From positions 1 through 64,000 of the forward strand of contig CAMTWK010000029.1 of the NCBI GenBank assembly GCA_947085425.1: 64,000 bases of DNA. The letters are read 5' to 3'. The notes under the pieces are model-generated. The model was given only the letters and a program-made list of their open reading frames with translations. It was not told the DNA's origin and ran no database searches. Source of the stretch: UKL13-2 sp947085425. Lineage in GTDB: Bacteria; Pseudomonadota; Gammaproteobacteria; Burkholderiales; Usitatibacteraceae. The position numbers and the translations under genes are program-made. Positions 8,029 through 15,860 of this stretch are shown here, piece after piece. Each line of letters starts with the position of its first letter. The stretch's first letter is position 1.

Positions 8029-8500
8029 TGTTGCGGACGCCGCAACCCGAAGTCGGATGATGTCCGGCATCCGCAGCATCGACACCTCGCCTGAAAAACA
8101 GGTGCGGGCAATGTTGCATCGAAAGGGTTTTCGTTTCAGCTTGCATCGGAAGGACTTGCCGGGCAAGCCGGATATTGTGTTGCCGAAATATGGTGCGGTG
8201 ATTTTCGTTCACGGATGCTTTTGGCATCGTCATCAATGCCACATGTTCAAGTGGCCAAAGAGCAATGCCAAGTTCTGGCGTGAGAAAATAAATGCGAATG
8301 CCGAGCGCGATGAACGTGATATTTCGTCGCTGCTGGAAAATGGCTGGCGCGTCCTTACAATATGGGAATGCGCGCTGAGGCGCCCGAACGCAATGTCCAG
8401 CAAGAATCTGTGCAGGCAAGCTTGCACTTGGCTTCGCTCTGGCTCCAAGCGTCGCGTGCTTCCCCCCGATTGCATGTCCATAAAATCACGCAATACATGA
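8021..8500 (+). CDS. vsr: Very short patch repair endonuclease
   Basis: A 159-residue Vsr, the usual family length. It nicks 5' of the T in T:G mismatches that arise when 5-methylcytosine in CCWGG deaminates, starting very short patch repair. Visible motifs are the N-terminal RSRMMSGIRSIDTSPE, the catalytic region KPDIVLPKYGAVIFVHGCFWH, WPKSNAKFWREKI and the closing GWRVLTIWECAL. The ATG at 8021 overlaps the small upstream gene. Pairing with dcm is the classic arrangement. The C-terminal tail after WECAL looks ordinary and intact. Confidence 0.93.
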   Translation: MPDVADAATRSRMMSGIRSIDTSPEKQVRAMLHRKGFRFSLHRKDLPGKPDIVLPKYGAVIFVHGCFWHRHQCHMFKWPKSNAKFWREKINANAERDERDISSLLENGWRVLTIWECALRRPNAMSSKNLCRQACTWLRSGSKRRVLPPDCMSIKSRNT

Positions 8501-8591
8501 TGCCGCATCGTAGAAAAAGTCGAACATCAAAACCTGCGCGGCCGGAATGCGTAAATAGCGATGGCTGTGACTGCCCGCTGGCAAGAAACGC

Positions 8592-9170
8592 TTAGCCAAT
8601 GGCGTTCGAATACCTGACTAACACATCAGCAGAATACGTCAAGTAACTTTCAGTTGGCCCCACGTTATCCCCCACGCCTGTCGCTGTCACAAAGTGACAA
8701 GCTCGCGGTAAGACTGCCGCTGACGCTATAACGTATTTTCGAGTCGCGATATCCCCATGATGAATCATCGCGTTGCGCCTTTCCCGAATCTCATTTAGAT
8801 CATCAAGGAGTGTTTGCGGCAATCGAATTCTCGCCTGAAGCCTATTTTGCAGGGCGCCTAAAGTGCCGTCTTCTAGTTCGCCCAATGATCTAAGTTTTAC
8901 TATGACCCTGCTTTCAAATTCTGCAATCAGCGCCAAAAACAGGTCGCGAGGTAGCCGCCTGGCGACATAACTCTGCAACGCCGACATTGCTTCCGCAACC
9001 GTTTCGCTGGTGAAATCTTGTGTCACCAACCCGACTGCGGGCACGTTGGCGTATTCCAAGCGATCTGTTGCTGTTAATGGCGACGATCGATATAGCGCGT
9101 TGGCGGCCTTGATGCGCCAATAACTCTTCACAATTTCCAGTGTTGCAGCTTGAAATTGGGCGGTGTTCAT
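8592..9170 (-). CDS. HEPN-domain protein, candidate RNase effector
   Basis: A 192-residue, largely alpha-helical protein. Near residues 131-138 it has ERRNAMIHHGD, an R-X4-H motif (Arg132, His137) typical of the HEPN active site. HEPN proteins are metal-independent RNases or toxins in many toxin-antitoxin, abortive-infection and CRISPR systems (family knowledge). It is the last gene of the leftward defence operon and overlaps the AAA+ ATPase by 4 bp, so the two are probably made together and act together. Other helical families with a similar motif cannot be excluded without a profile search. Confidence 0.65.
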   Translation of the reverse strand: MNTAQFQAATLEIVKSYWRIKAANALYRSSPLTATDRLEYANVPAVGLVTQDFTSETVAEAMSALQSYVARRLPRDLFLALIAEFESRVIVKLRSLGELEDGTLGALQNRLQARIRLPQTLLDDLNEIRERRNAMIHHGDIATRKYVIASAAVLPRACHFVTATGVGDNVGPTESYLTYSADVLVRYSNAIG

Positions 9171-10312
9171 CGCCGATACCGAAGGAGACGAATGAAGCCC
9201 TTCATCAGCGGGCTGGAGAAGGAATAGACCCCTGCAATTGGCTGGAAGACGATGCGCCCCTTTTCCTCAGATGCCAATCTCTTCAACGCGGCCCCAATCG
9301 CCTGCGGAGTTACGGCGGCGTCAGATTCGTGCGTGGCTATCTTATTGGCTGCCGCTGATATGTCCGCAACGTTGTTGGCCTTGGGGCCCAGATTAGCCAT
9401 TGCCCAAACAATCCTCAGATAAATGCGCGTGCCCTTTTCAGACAGTATCGCGTGCTCATATGTTTCACGCAGCTGTTGGTCCGCGTCACCTGCCGCTTCA
9501 ATAGCCCCGCAGGAGAGGTCGTCTAATTCTACCAATGGCGACCCAACTTCGATTGCTTGTCGTGCGGCATGTTTGGCTAAAAGATGGAGGTAATAGGGCA
9601 TGCCGTCGCACAGCTGAATTATCTCGTTTGAGACTTCATCGGAAAACACAATACCGAGCACTTGCCCGCCATGATTCAAAATGCTGCGCAATCCGGGTTC
9701 TTCCATTCGGTCTAGTTGCACTTCCCGAATATTGCGGAAATTTGACGCATGGCCCTTTAGCACGGTCCCAGCTGTGTCCGCCACCCCCACCATTACGATT
9801 GTAAGATTGGGGCTATTCGTCGCCACGTTCTTGACAAGTTCGGCAAGCGCCTCGATAGCCTTGATGTCGTTGACTCGATCCAGCTCATCCAAAATCACGC
9901 AAAACGGTATGTTGTTGGGTAGTATGGATAGGAGATTGTTACCAGTCATTTCTCCCAATGGCAGCGTAATCCCTTTCGCCGCAATTGTGTCCCTAACGGC
10001 GTCATAAACGATTCGTTCTGGATCAGTTTTTTGAAGTGCCAATGCGATGTCCCGCAATATGCGGCCAAAATCTGCATCCTTTTCGCAGAAAACCTTCAGG
10101 CGCGGGAAGCCTTCAGTCGCCACGTTTGCAAGGGATGTCTTTCCGCAGCCCGGTTCGCCATAGACCACTACTTGAAGGCCAGGCTCCGAAAGTGCATCCC
10201 GCACTCTCGTCCTTTCGCGATCCCTTCCGAAAAACGACGCTGGGTCTTCGATCGGCGCATGGGGCCGGAAGGCGGCTTGAATTTGGTGCAGTTGTTCTTG
10301 GCTTAGTGGCAT
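9167..10312 (-). CDS. AAA+ ATPase (ORC/Cdc6-STAND-like) of the defence operon
   Basis: A 381-residue P-loop ATPase. Walker A is GEPGCGKTS (52-60), Walker B is FCVILDELDRV (about 137-147), and a sensor-1 region VMVGVADT follows. A helical lid and a probable C-terminal winged helix (TPQAIGAALKRLASEEKGRIV, then VYSFSSPLMKGFI) complete the ORC/Cdc6-like layout. It overlaps the HEPN gene by 4 bp and starts 18 bp after the EcoRII-N-like gene. Plausible roles are a sensor that releases or activates the HEPN protein, or a loader for the nuclease complex; both are inference. Confidence 0.82.
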   Translation of the reverse strand: MPLSQEQLHQIQAAFRPHAPIEDPASFFGRDRERTRVRDALSEPGLQVVVYGEPGCGKTSLANVATEGFPRLKVFCEKDADFGRILRDIALALQKTDPERIVYDAVRDTIAAKGITLPLGEMTGNNLLSILPNNIPFCVILDELDRVNDIKAIEALAELVKNVATNSPNLTIVMVGVADTAGTVLKGHASNFRNIREVQLDRMEEPGLRSILNHGGQVLGIVFSDEVSNEIIQLCDGMPYYLHLLAKHAARQAIEVGSPLVELDDLSCGAIEAAGDADQQLRETYEHAILSEKGTRIYLRIVWAMANLGPKANNVADISAAANKIATHESDAAVTPQAIGAALKRLASEEKGRIVFQPIAGVYSFSSPLMKGFIRLLRYRR

Positions 10313-10330
10313 CGTGGCTGAGTCGAACTC

Positions 10331-10768
10331 TTACGTAACTTGGTCTGCATCGATAACAATCCAGTTCCCACTAAGTCGGAGCACTTTACGCCCATCGGCA
10401 AGTTGCTTCATCGGTTGGTCCTTTCTCCGATAGTCAATTTCGTACTCTCGGGCCGTTACCCGCTTGAACACGACCGAGTCACCCTCCTTTAGGGCGTAGC
10501 GGCGAATAAATTCGGTCATGCAGGTTAGCCGGTATTCGTTCCTTGTTCCTCCAAACCGTTTATTGTTGTAGTAGATGAAATTGAACGTCCACTCCTCCCC
10601 AGCCGCATCGCGAACATCAATTACGCACCGCGGATTTCTTATCGATCGGTCTAGCGCTGGAAAGAAAGCCAAAGTTAAGACATCCTTTGGGATGAGCAGG
10701 CCTGCTTGGTGGGTGCCTGTTTCCCCGGTATCGTTGGCGCTCAGGACTTTTTCGACGGTGGATTTCAT
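10331..10768 (-). CDS. Stand-alone EcoRII-N (B3-like) DNA-binding domain protein
   Basis: A 145-residue protein whose N-terminal block SANDTGETGTHQAGLLIPK (about 10-28) closely recalls the start of the EcoRII effector domain, a DNA-binding pseudobarrel related to plant B3 domains that reads CCWGG in EcoRII. It is followed by beta-rich segments (EEWTFNFIYYNNKRFGGTRNEY, RYALKEGDSVVFKRV). The catalytic PD-(D/E)XK domain of EcoRII is absent, so this would be a recognition subunit only. It overlaps the SNF2 helicase gene by 4 bp. A CCWGG target would match the linked Dcm/Vsr pair. The EcoRII-N assignment rests on motif recall, not a search. Confidence 0.75.
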   Translation of the reverse strand: MKSTVEKVLSANDTGETGTHQAGLLIPKDVLTLAFFPALDRSIRNPRCVIDVRDAAGEEWTFNFIYYNNKRFGGTRNEYRLTCMTEFIRRYALKEGDSVVFKRVTAREYEIDYRRKDQPMKQLADGRKVLRLSGNWIVIDADQVT

Positions 10769-12651
10769 ATTATGGATTTTGGGCTTCGTTTCAAAGCGTT
10801 GAGAATGTCGATCAGATCGTCTGCGCCACCTGCCGAGCCGATGACGGCGTGCCCCGCCAACGCTCGTTTTCGTATCATTCGGTCGTTTATAGCCTCTTCG
10901 ACAGTGTCTGCATAGAACAACCGGTGAACCGTGACTGGACGAGTTTGGCCACGACGATATGCGCGCGCCGAAGCCTGGTCCTCAACTGCCGGGTTCCATT
11001 CGAGATTGTAATGAATGACATGGTTTGCGGCAGTGATATTCAGGCCTACGCCAGCAGCCTTTGGATTAAGCACCAGAACAGCGCCGTTTTTGCTGGCACT
11101 GAACTCATCAACTATTTTCTGTCGCTCGAAAACAGCTACGCTCCCATTAATTTTCCATGTTGAAACGCCAAAGGTTTGGGCAATTTCGCTTTCGAGGAGA
11201 GCGGCTGTGTCGTTAAATGAACAAAAAATAATCGCTTTGGCCTTCGCTGCAAAAATCTCCTCAAGGATCTCAAAACACCGCGCTAACTTTGGGCTGCAGG
11301 CGACTGCTGTGGGGACGTCTTTCAGCTTGCCGACTGCCCAAGGATGTGAGCAAAACATGCGCAGGTAAATCAGCGCTGCTAAATCAGGGGCTTGCGTTGC
11401 GTTTGCAGCCGCCTCTCTGCGAATTTCCTCGTAAGCGTCGGCCGACTGTGCATCCATAACGAGAGCGACTGGGATATCAATGCGCTCTGGCAAGTCCGTC
11501 GCTACGTCGCGTACTAGCCGTCGCAACATGATTGCTGAAACAAGCGGCTCAACTTCCTTCGCTCCGTCGATGGTATCTGGAAATCGTTTTTCAAAATCTC
11601 CTTGCTCGCCAAGGTGCCCCGGTAACACGAAGTCGCACAACGACCAAAGGTCCCTAAGGTGGTTCTCAACAGGTGTGCCGGTGATCGCAATCCCGACCCG
11701 TTTTCGAAGCTCCTTTGCACGTTTGGTGCGTCTCGTATCCGGATTCTTGATGCTTTGAGCTTCGTCCAAGGCAACTACGTTCCACATGACGGCACGAAAG
11801 ATGGAAATGTCGCTTGCCATAGTCTCGTATGACGCAAGAGTGACATCGGCGAAAGCAAGTTCGCCCGCAGATCCCGTACGGTTCGGACCTGAATGTGTAC
11901 GAACCGTTAGCGTTGGCGCAAAACGCTGAAGTTCGCGCCGCCAGTTTTCAAGCAATGTTGCTGGGCAAAGGACCAAATTTGGGCGCCGTTGCGCTTGAAT
12001 CTCAGCTAGAAATACAGCGATTACTTGTAGCGTCTTTCCTAGCCCCATTTCGTCGGCAAGAATAGATCCGACCCCGTGCCGCGACATGAAGCCTAGCCAC
12101 TGCATGCCAACTTGCTGGTAGTGATAAGGGGTTGCTGCAAGTCCGGTGGGCGGCTGAGATGGGAATCTGGCAGACAGAGCTGCGGCAGCTAGATGGCTAG
12201 CCGCAGCGTCGTCGACAAGGAAGCTCGTTGCTCGCTTCTGGAGTTCTAGGTATTGGCCAAAACTAATAGCGCCTGCGTCAGCGATGCCCGAGCTGCTTAG
12301 TAAGGTCGCAAACTCGTCTCCTGTCGCTTGCGGGAGGGGATACCAAACTTGATCTACAACGACATAGTCAATTGGAGTTGCCGCGATTGTCGCGCCTACT
12401 TTGCCGGCCAATTTGCAGCAAATTCGTGGCTCACCGACATCGGAGACCTCGGCTGATATCACGATCACTGGTGTTGCTGGGCTTTGCGAATACCCCAACC
12501 CCAAGTTGCGGAACGCCTGGGCATCGACCAAAGCGCCTCTGAGGGAAGTTCTTGATTCAAATACTGTTGAGTAGATTTCCTCTGCTGTTGGGAATAGATC
12601 CCCATTGGGACCGGTGACTACAATAACTCCGTTTTCCAGCCGAAGGCTCAT
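10765..12651 (-). CDS. SNF2-family helicase/translocase of the defence operon
   Basis: A 628-residue SF2 ATPase of the SWI2/SNF2 type. After about 165 residues of unassigned N-terminal sequence come motif I LADEMGLGKT (198-207), motif II LDEAQ (295-299), motif III ITGTPVENHLRDLWSL and, in the second RecA-like domain, VLNPKAAGVGLNITAANHVIHYN and QASARAYRRGQTRPVTVHRL (motifs V-VI). Such proteins translocate on double-stranded DNA and do not usually unwind it. It overlaps both neighbours by 4 bp. The likely job is to move or remodel DNA for the HNH nuclease. Confidence 0.9.
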   Translation of the reverse strand: MSLRLENGVIVVTGPNGDLFPTAEEIYSTVFESRTSLRGALVDAQAFRNLGLGYSQSPATPVIVISAEVSDVGEPRICCKLAGKVGATIAATPIDYVVVDQVWYPLPQATGDEFATLLSSSGIADAGAISFGQYLELQKRATSFLVDDAAASHLAAAALSARFPSQPPTGLAATPYHYQQVGMQWLGFMSRHGVGSILADEMGLGKTLQVIAVFLAEIQAQRRPNLVLCPATLLENWRRELQRFAPTLTVRTHSGPNRTGSAGELAFADVTLASYETMASDISIFRAVMWNVVALDEAQSIKNPDTRRTKRAKELRKRVGIAITGTPVENHLRDLWSLCDFVLPGHLGEQGDFEKRFPDTIDGAKEVEPLVSAIMLRRLVRDVATDLPERIDIPVALVMDAQSADAYEEIRREAAANATQAPDLAALIYLRMFCSHPWAVGKLKDVPTAVACSPKLARCFEILEEIFAAKAKAIIFCSFNDTAALLESEIAQTFGVSTWKINGSVAVFERQKIVDEFSASKNGAVLVLNPKAAGVGLNITAANHVIHYNLEWNPAVEDQASARAYRRGQTRPVTVHRLFYADTVEEAINDRMIRKRALAGHAVIGSAGGADDLIDILNALKRSPKSII

Positions 12652-13478
12652 TGACGGCCTTGCTTCTTGTCAAAAAGCGCCTTTAAGGCATCGACATTCG
12701 TCGCTGGCTTTGTAATGTGCAAAACTGAATGGCAATTGCAGCAGATTGGAACAAGTTCCGTGACTGGGTTGATTTGATATCCGGCACCCATTCCCGCGGC
12801 TGGAGTAATGTGGTGAACTTCGATATGCCCATCAGCAGCTGGGCCATAAACCTCCCCAAAGTCCATATTGCAGCAATAACAGCGGCTGCCCCGCAATGAA
12901 AGACATATCTCGCGGTTCACGGGTTTTCGCTCATACCGTCGCGACATCGCTTCAACCGGTTCGCCTTCTGATGCCGAGGAATCAGCATCAATGTCTTCGA
13001 TCCCAATAAGGGCAACGCACATGCCGAAAATCGGCGCAATCATATCTTCTAGCAGTCGCTTTAGTTCATTACTTTCCAGCTCTTCAAAAACGACGCCCTG
13101 TTTTCTCAGAACAAGTTCGAGTTTTTGCCACTGGTTGGGCCACGACGATGGTTTTAGAACATCGCAGTCGATGCCATTTACACGAAAAATCAATTTTCCT
13201 TGCTTCGATGCGGCAGTTGCAAGCGCTGAAAATGCCATCCGGGCCTCGGTGCCTGCCTCGCCCATTCTCTCAATCAATGGCCGTGCAAATCGTCCTGGAA
13301 GAAAGTAGACGTCAGCCGTCCGCCAGCTTGTGTGAACCTCAACGCTGAACCCTTCGTTCTCGTGTATTTCACTGGGCATGAGTACTAGGTGATCAGGCGC
13401 AGTGAGGGACGCATTCACCGCTAAGCCGAGGCGGCGAGCCACAAGCGTTGCAGCATATTCTGCATCGGATAGTTTCAT
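12648..13478 (-). CDS. HNH endonuclease of the defence operon
   Basis: A 276-residue protein with a C-terminal McrA-like HNH domain (about 195-265): CYCC, then EVHHITPA with the catalytic His, TELVPICCNCHSVLH with the Asn/His and the second zinc Cys pair. The first 190 residues are a separate domain of unknown type (EVHTSWRTADVYFLPGRF; KLIFRVNGIDCDVLKPS). The ATG at 13478 overlaps the GHKL stop as ATGA, which rules out the longer upstream reading inside that gene. It overlaps the SNF2 gene by 4 bp. This is the only recognisable DNA-cutting subunit of the operon. Confidence 0.85.
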   Translation of the reverse strand: MKLSDAEYAATLVARRLGLAVNASLTAPDHLVLMPSEIHENEGFSVEVHTSWRTADVYFLPGRFARPLIERMGEAGTEARMAFSALATAASKQGKLIFRVNGIDCDVLKPSSWPNQWQKLELVLRKQGVVFEELESNELKRLLEDMIAPIFGMCVALIGIEDIDADSSASEGEPVEAMSRRYERKPVNREICLSLRGSRCYCCNMDFGEVYGPAADGHIEVHHITPAAGMGAGYQINPVTELVPICCNCHSVLHITKPATNVDALKALFDKKQGRQ

Positions 13479-15076
13479 TCCTCTGAAAGCTTTGGCTCGG
13501 GCAAGTCTTCGACCAATTTCTTCAGATTTCTCGACACTTCGTAACGCAGTTCCTCGAAGACGCCCTTCGTCTCGTCGCTCACGCAATTTAACTCTGCGAC
13601 ACTCAATCCCCAAAGCAAGGCATCCATCCCTTGGATCGTGACGCCTTGGGAAAGATTCGGCACATAAACCTTGCTGTAGTAAGGGTGGCCTTGGTTAATT
13701 TGTACTGCGCAGTGGCCGTCGATAAATGCGGGAGCCCAGAGCAGTCCGTCATCAATCGATTCAACGGATTGAACGTGGACCTCGTTCTTTTTTGTTGCAG
13801 CACCAATTTTCAGCGTGAGCCGCACCTCGCCGGCGCGATTTACAAGGACCGCAATGCCGGACGCGGCGTCCAAACTTTTCACGTTTGGCTTGATGACCTG
13901 ATCCTCTTTGGCAGAGATGTTTTTGTTCGAAACATCATGGGCGTTCTGCGATGTCTTTGCGACGTCTTTGCGGGCGCCACTGCGATAGAGCATTTCTGCT
14001 GCGCGACGTCGCGGGGCGAGGAACTCGTTAACGAAAATGGATATAGATTCGTCCAAAATGATCTGGGACTTCTTTATATCTATTTGGAAGGCCTCATCGA
14101 GGCGGTGATCAAACGAAAACTCGACTCGGAGTAGACTAAAGTGAGGTTCTTTCGCAAAAAGGCCGAGCCAATCAGGGCCATGGATCAAGCGGTTTTCGCG
14201 AAAGATGTAGATCCCTTGAGTTGCATTTCCCAAGCGAGCCTTTCTCCAAGCATCTTCCGAAGAGAACTCCTCCTTCCTAGGCAATATGAATGCCCGGATT
14301 CGGAAACTAGCAACGCTTCCATCAGGCATCTCGACTGGAATATTCTCGTCGCCTTCGATCTTCGACTCACCTATACAAAACGGGTCCCACGATTGCACAG
14401 GGGTTCCATTAAGCTGAATATTTATAGGCAATGCACGTTTGTCCTTGTGATCCAGAAATCTCTGATAAACAGAAGCAAGATGTTGGCGAAGTCCCGTAGG
14501 ACCTTCAATAGTTCTTTCGAATGCCTTCTTGGCTGCCGTCCCCGTGGCTTTCTTGAAAGACTTCATCACGCGATCAACTTTTTGCCAAACAACGAGAGTG
14601 CCCGCCTTCTTTGCGAGAACCTCTTCGAACATCTCGGTCTCATCCTTAGATGACCCGCCAATTATGATCTCCCATTTATTTTCGTCCCTCACGTGATCAA
14701 GGTCCCAGACAGCAGTGATCAAGGGCGCACTTGCGCTGTCTCTAGAGACCACGACCAGTCGGCGACAGAAGGCGGTTGACGCGGTTTTCAGGCCCAAGCC
14801 AAATTTCCCCAAGCTGGCCTTCGAGGGACGAACTTTTGCCCCATAGCGCATAGCATTCAGAAGGTCGGACTCTGTCATCCCGGTGCCGTCGTCATAGATT
14901 CGAAGCGTGGTGTTTCCGCGGAAATCCTGCTGCAACATGAGGTGAATATTCTTCGCGTCGGCAGCAATGGAGTTATCCACAACGTCTGCGACAGCAGTGT
15001 TAAAAAGATAACCCGTATCGCGTAGGCCCTCGATAACGCGCGCCGCATCTGGAAGCAATAGGTATGGTTGGCTCAT
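13475..15076 (-). CDS. GHKL ATPase, bacterial MORC/MutL-like, first gene of the defence operon
   Basis: A 533-residue GHKL ATPase. The N box is VADVVDNSIAADA (29-41), with Asp where most relatives have the catalytic Glu. The G1 box is YDDGTGM (about 61-67) and the G2 box GKFGLGLKTAS (about 90-100). A transducer-like domain with a Lys in the DIKKSQIILD region follows, and then a C-terminal domain I cannot assign. Bacterial MORC-like ATPases in restriction-type operons with helicases, Dcm and Vsr have been described (Iyer, Abhiman and Aravind, recall). Nucleotide-driven dimer closure around DNA is the expected activity. No good Shine-Dalgarno precedes the ATG. Confidence 0.85.
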   Translation of the reverse strand: MSQPYLLLPDAARVIEGLRDTGYLFNTAVADVVDNSIAADAKNIHLMLQQDFRGNTTLRIYDDGTGMTESDLLNAMRYGAKVRPSKASLGKFGLGLKTASTAFCRRLVVVSRDSASAPLITAVWDLDHVRDENKWEIIIGGSSKDETEMFEEVLAKKAGTLVVWQKVDRVMKSFKKATGTAAKKAFERTIEGPTGLRQHLASVYQRFLDHKDKRALPINIQLNGTPVQSWDPFCIGESKIEGDENIPVEMPDGSVASFRIRAFILPRKEEFSSEDAWRKARLGNATQGIYIFRENRLIHGPDWLGLFAKEPHFSLLRVEFSFDHRLDEAFQIDIKKSQIILDESISIFVNEFLAPRRRAAEMLYRSGARKDVAKTSQNAHDVSNKNISAKEDQVIKPNVKSLDAASGIAVLVNRAGEVRLTLKIGAATKKNEVHVQSVESIDDGLLWAPAFIDGHCAVQINQGHPYYSKVYVPNLSQGVTIQGMDALLWGLSVAELNCVSDETKGVFEELRYEVSRNLKKLVEDLPEPKLSEE

Positions 15077-15089
15077 AGGAGATAGTGTT

Positions 15090-15109
15090 TGATTAACAGT
15101 GATTAACAG
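15090..15109. repeat. 10-bp tandem direct repeat before the defence operon
   Basis: Two exact copies of TGATTAACAG (15090-15099 and 15100-15109) lie 14 bp upstream of the GHKL start. They sit exactly between the truncated hepT and the operon. They may be a regulator site or a recombination scar. Confidence 0.75.
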
Positions 15110-15222
15110 ATTTTTGTTTGGTCGCGCGCTTCAAATCCAGAATCATCGGCAAATATGCATCGTGCGAAGGAGGGCATGTCGTCCAAATAAAACCGCCATT
15201 CACGTTGTAGGGCTTCAGACAT
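15103..15222 (-). pseudogene. Truncated hepT (HEPN toxin) remnant
   Basis: The 39-codon frame starts MSEALQREWRFYLDDM, which matches the N-terminus of HepT/DUF86 HEPN proteins (normally about 110-120 residues). It stops after ADDSGFEARDQTKIC. The C-terminal half with the RX4-6H active site is missing, so the toxin is dead. The start overlaps the end of mntA by 8 bp, the normal mntA-hepT arrangement. The break falls right at the edge of the defence operon. Confidence 0.65.
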
Positions 15223-15505
15223 GTACTGCTTCACTCTCGATAAACGGCCGCAGTTCCGCACGCAGTGCTTTCTCGGTGACCAAATCAACCGGGCAACCGA
15301 AAACATCTTCGAGAAAAAATTGCACACCGAAATAACGTGCCGAGGTCGCCGGGCCATCGAAGCCAACCAGAATATCGATGTCACTACCGCTCTGCGCGGC
15401 ATCGCGTGCGGTTGAGCCGAACAGGGCGAGCCGCCTTACGCCGAATCGATCTGCAAGGGTGGGTTTGCTTTGCGTCAGAATTTCTAATGCTGCTGCGCGG
15501 TTCAT
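15215..15505 (-). CDS. mntA: MntA-type minimal nucleotidyltransferase antitoxin
   Basis: A 96-residue minimal nucleotidyltransferase. The polymerase-beta-type signature GSTARDAAQSGSDID fits GSX10DXD (about residues 30-44), followed by ILVGFDGPATSARYFGVQFFLEDVFG and the third acidic strand VDLVTEKAL. MntA antitoxins adenylylate a tyrosine of their HepT partner (family knowledge). The protein looks complete, but its HepT is truncated, which leaves an orphan antitoxin. It is on the same strand as the defence operon and ends about 140 bp upstream of it, so it could be co-transcribed. Confidence 0.82.
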   Translation of the reverse strand: MNRAAALEILTQSKPTLADRFGVRRLALFGSTARDAAQSGSDIDILVGFDGPATSARYFGVQFFLEDVFGCPVDLVTEKALRAELRPFIESEAVHV

Positions 15506-15860
15506 GCAGGCTCCAAGCTGAACAATGTGTTGATACGACTTTACTTGCAGTTGTGATTGTTTGCCAGTTTGCTAAGCGATATATCGCAATGACAAACGGT
15601 CTGATCAGAGTTTATGGGGATAAAGTGCATTATCCGTGCGCTTCATCAGCCAATTATGGCTGGAAACGCTTGCTGGTAAAGGCGTTTCAATTTTTATTTG
15701 GCGCAAGGACAAGGTCAACTTGGATCCCGGCCTGCGCCGGGACGACACGGGAGCGGTTTTCACGGGCAGGGTGAGTTTTCTTCTGCAGTGAAATATCCTC
15801 TCCGTTTCACCACTGTGCCAACCTTCCAAGCGTCACTTGAAATCGCGCAATACTCCACCC
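15506..15860. other. Intergenic region with a REP-like palindrome
   Basis: This 355-bp gap between mntA and korB contains the second REP-like palindrome (TCCCGGC 15725-15731, loop CTGC, GCCGGGA 15736-15742). It lies in opposite orientation to the copy at 2828-2855. An AT-rich stretch near 15540-15610 could hold the leftward mntA promoter. I see no gene. Confidence 0.6.

Noticed and set aside
10765..12651. DISARM-type SNF2 helicase (DrmD)
   Set aside because: No drmA, drmB or drmC homologue is found nearby, and the partner genes differ.
13478..13613. Longer N-terminus for the HNH nuclease
   Set aside because: The extra 45 codons lie inside the GHKL gene in another frame; the ATGA overlap at 13475-13478 gives the natural start.
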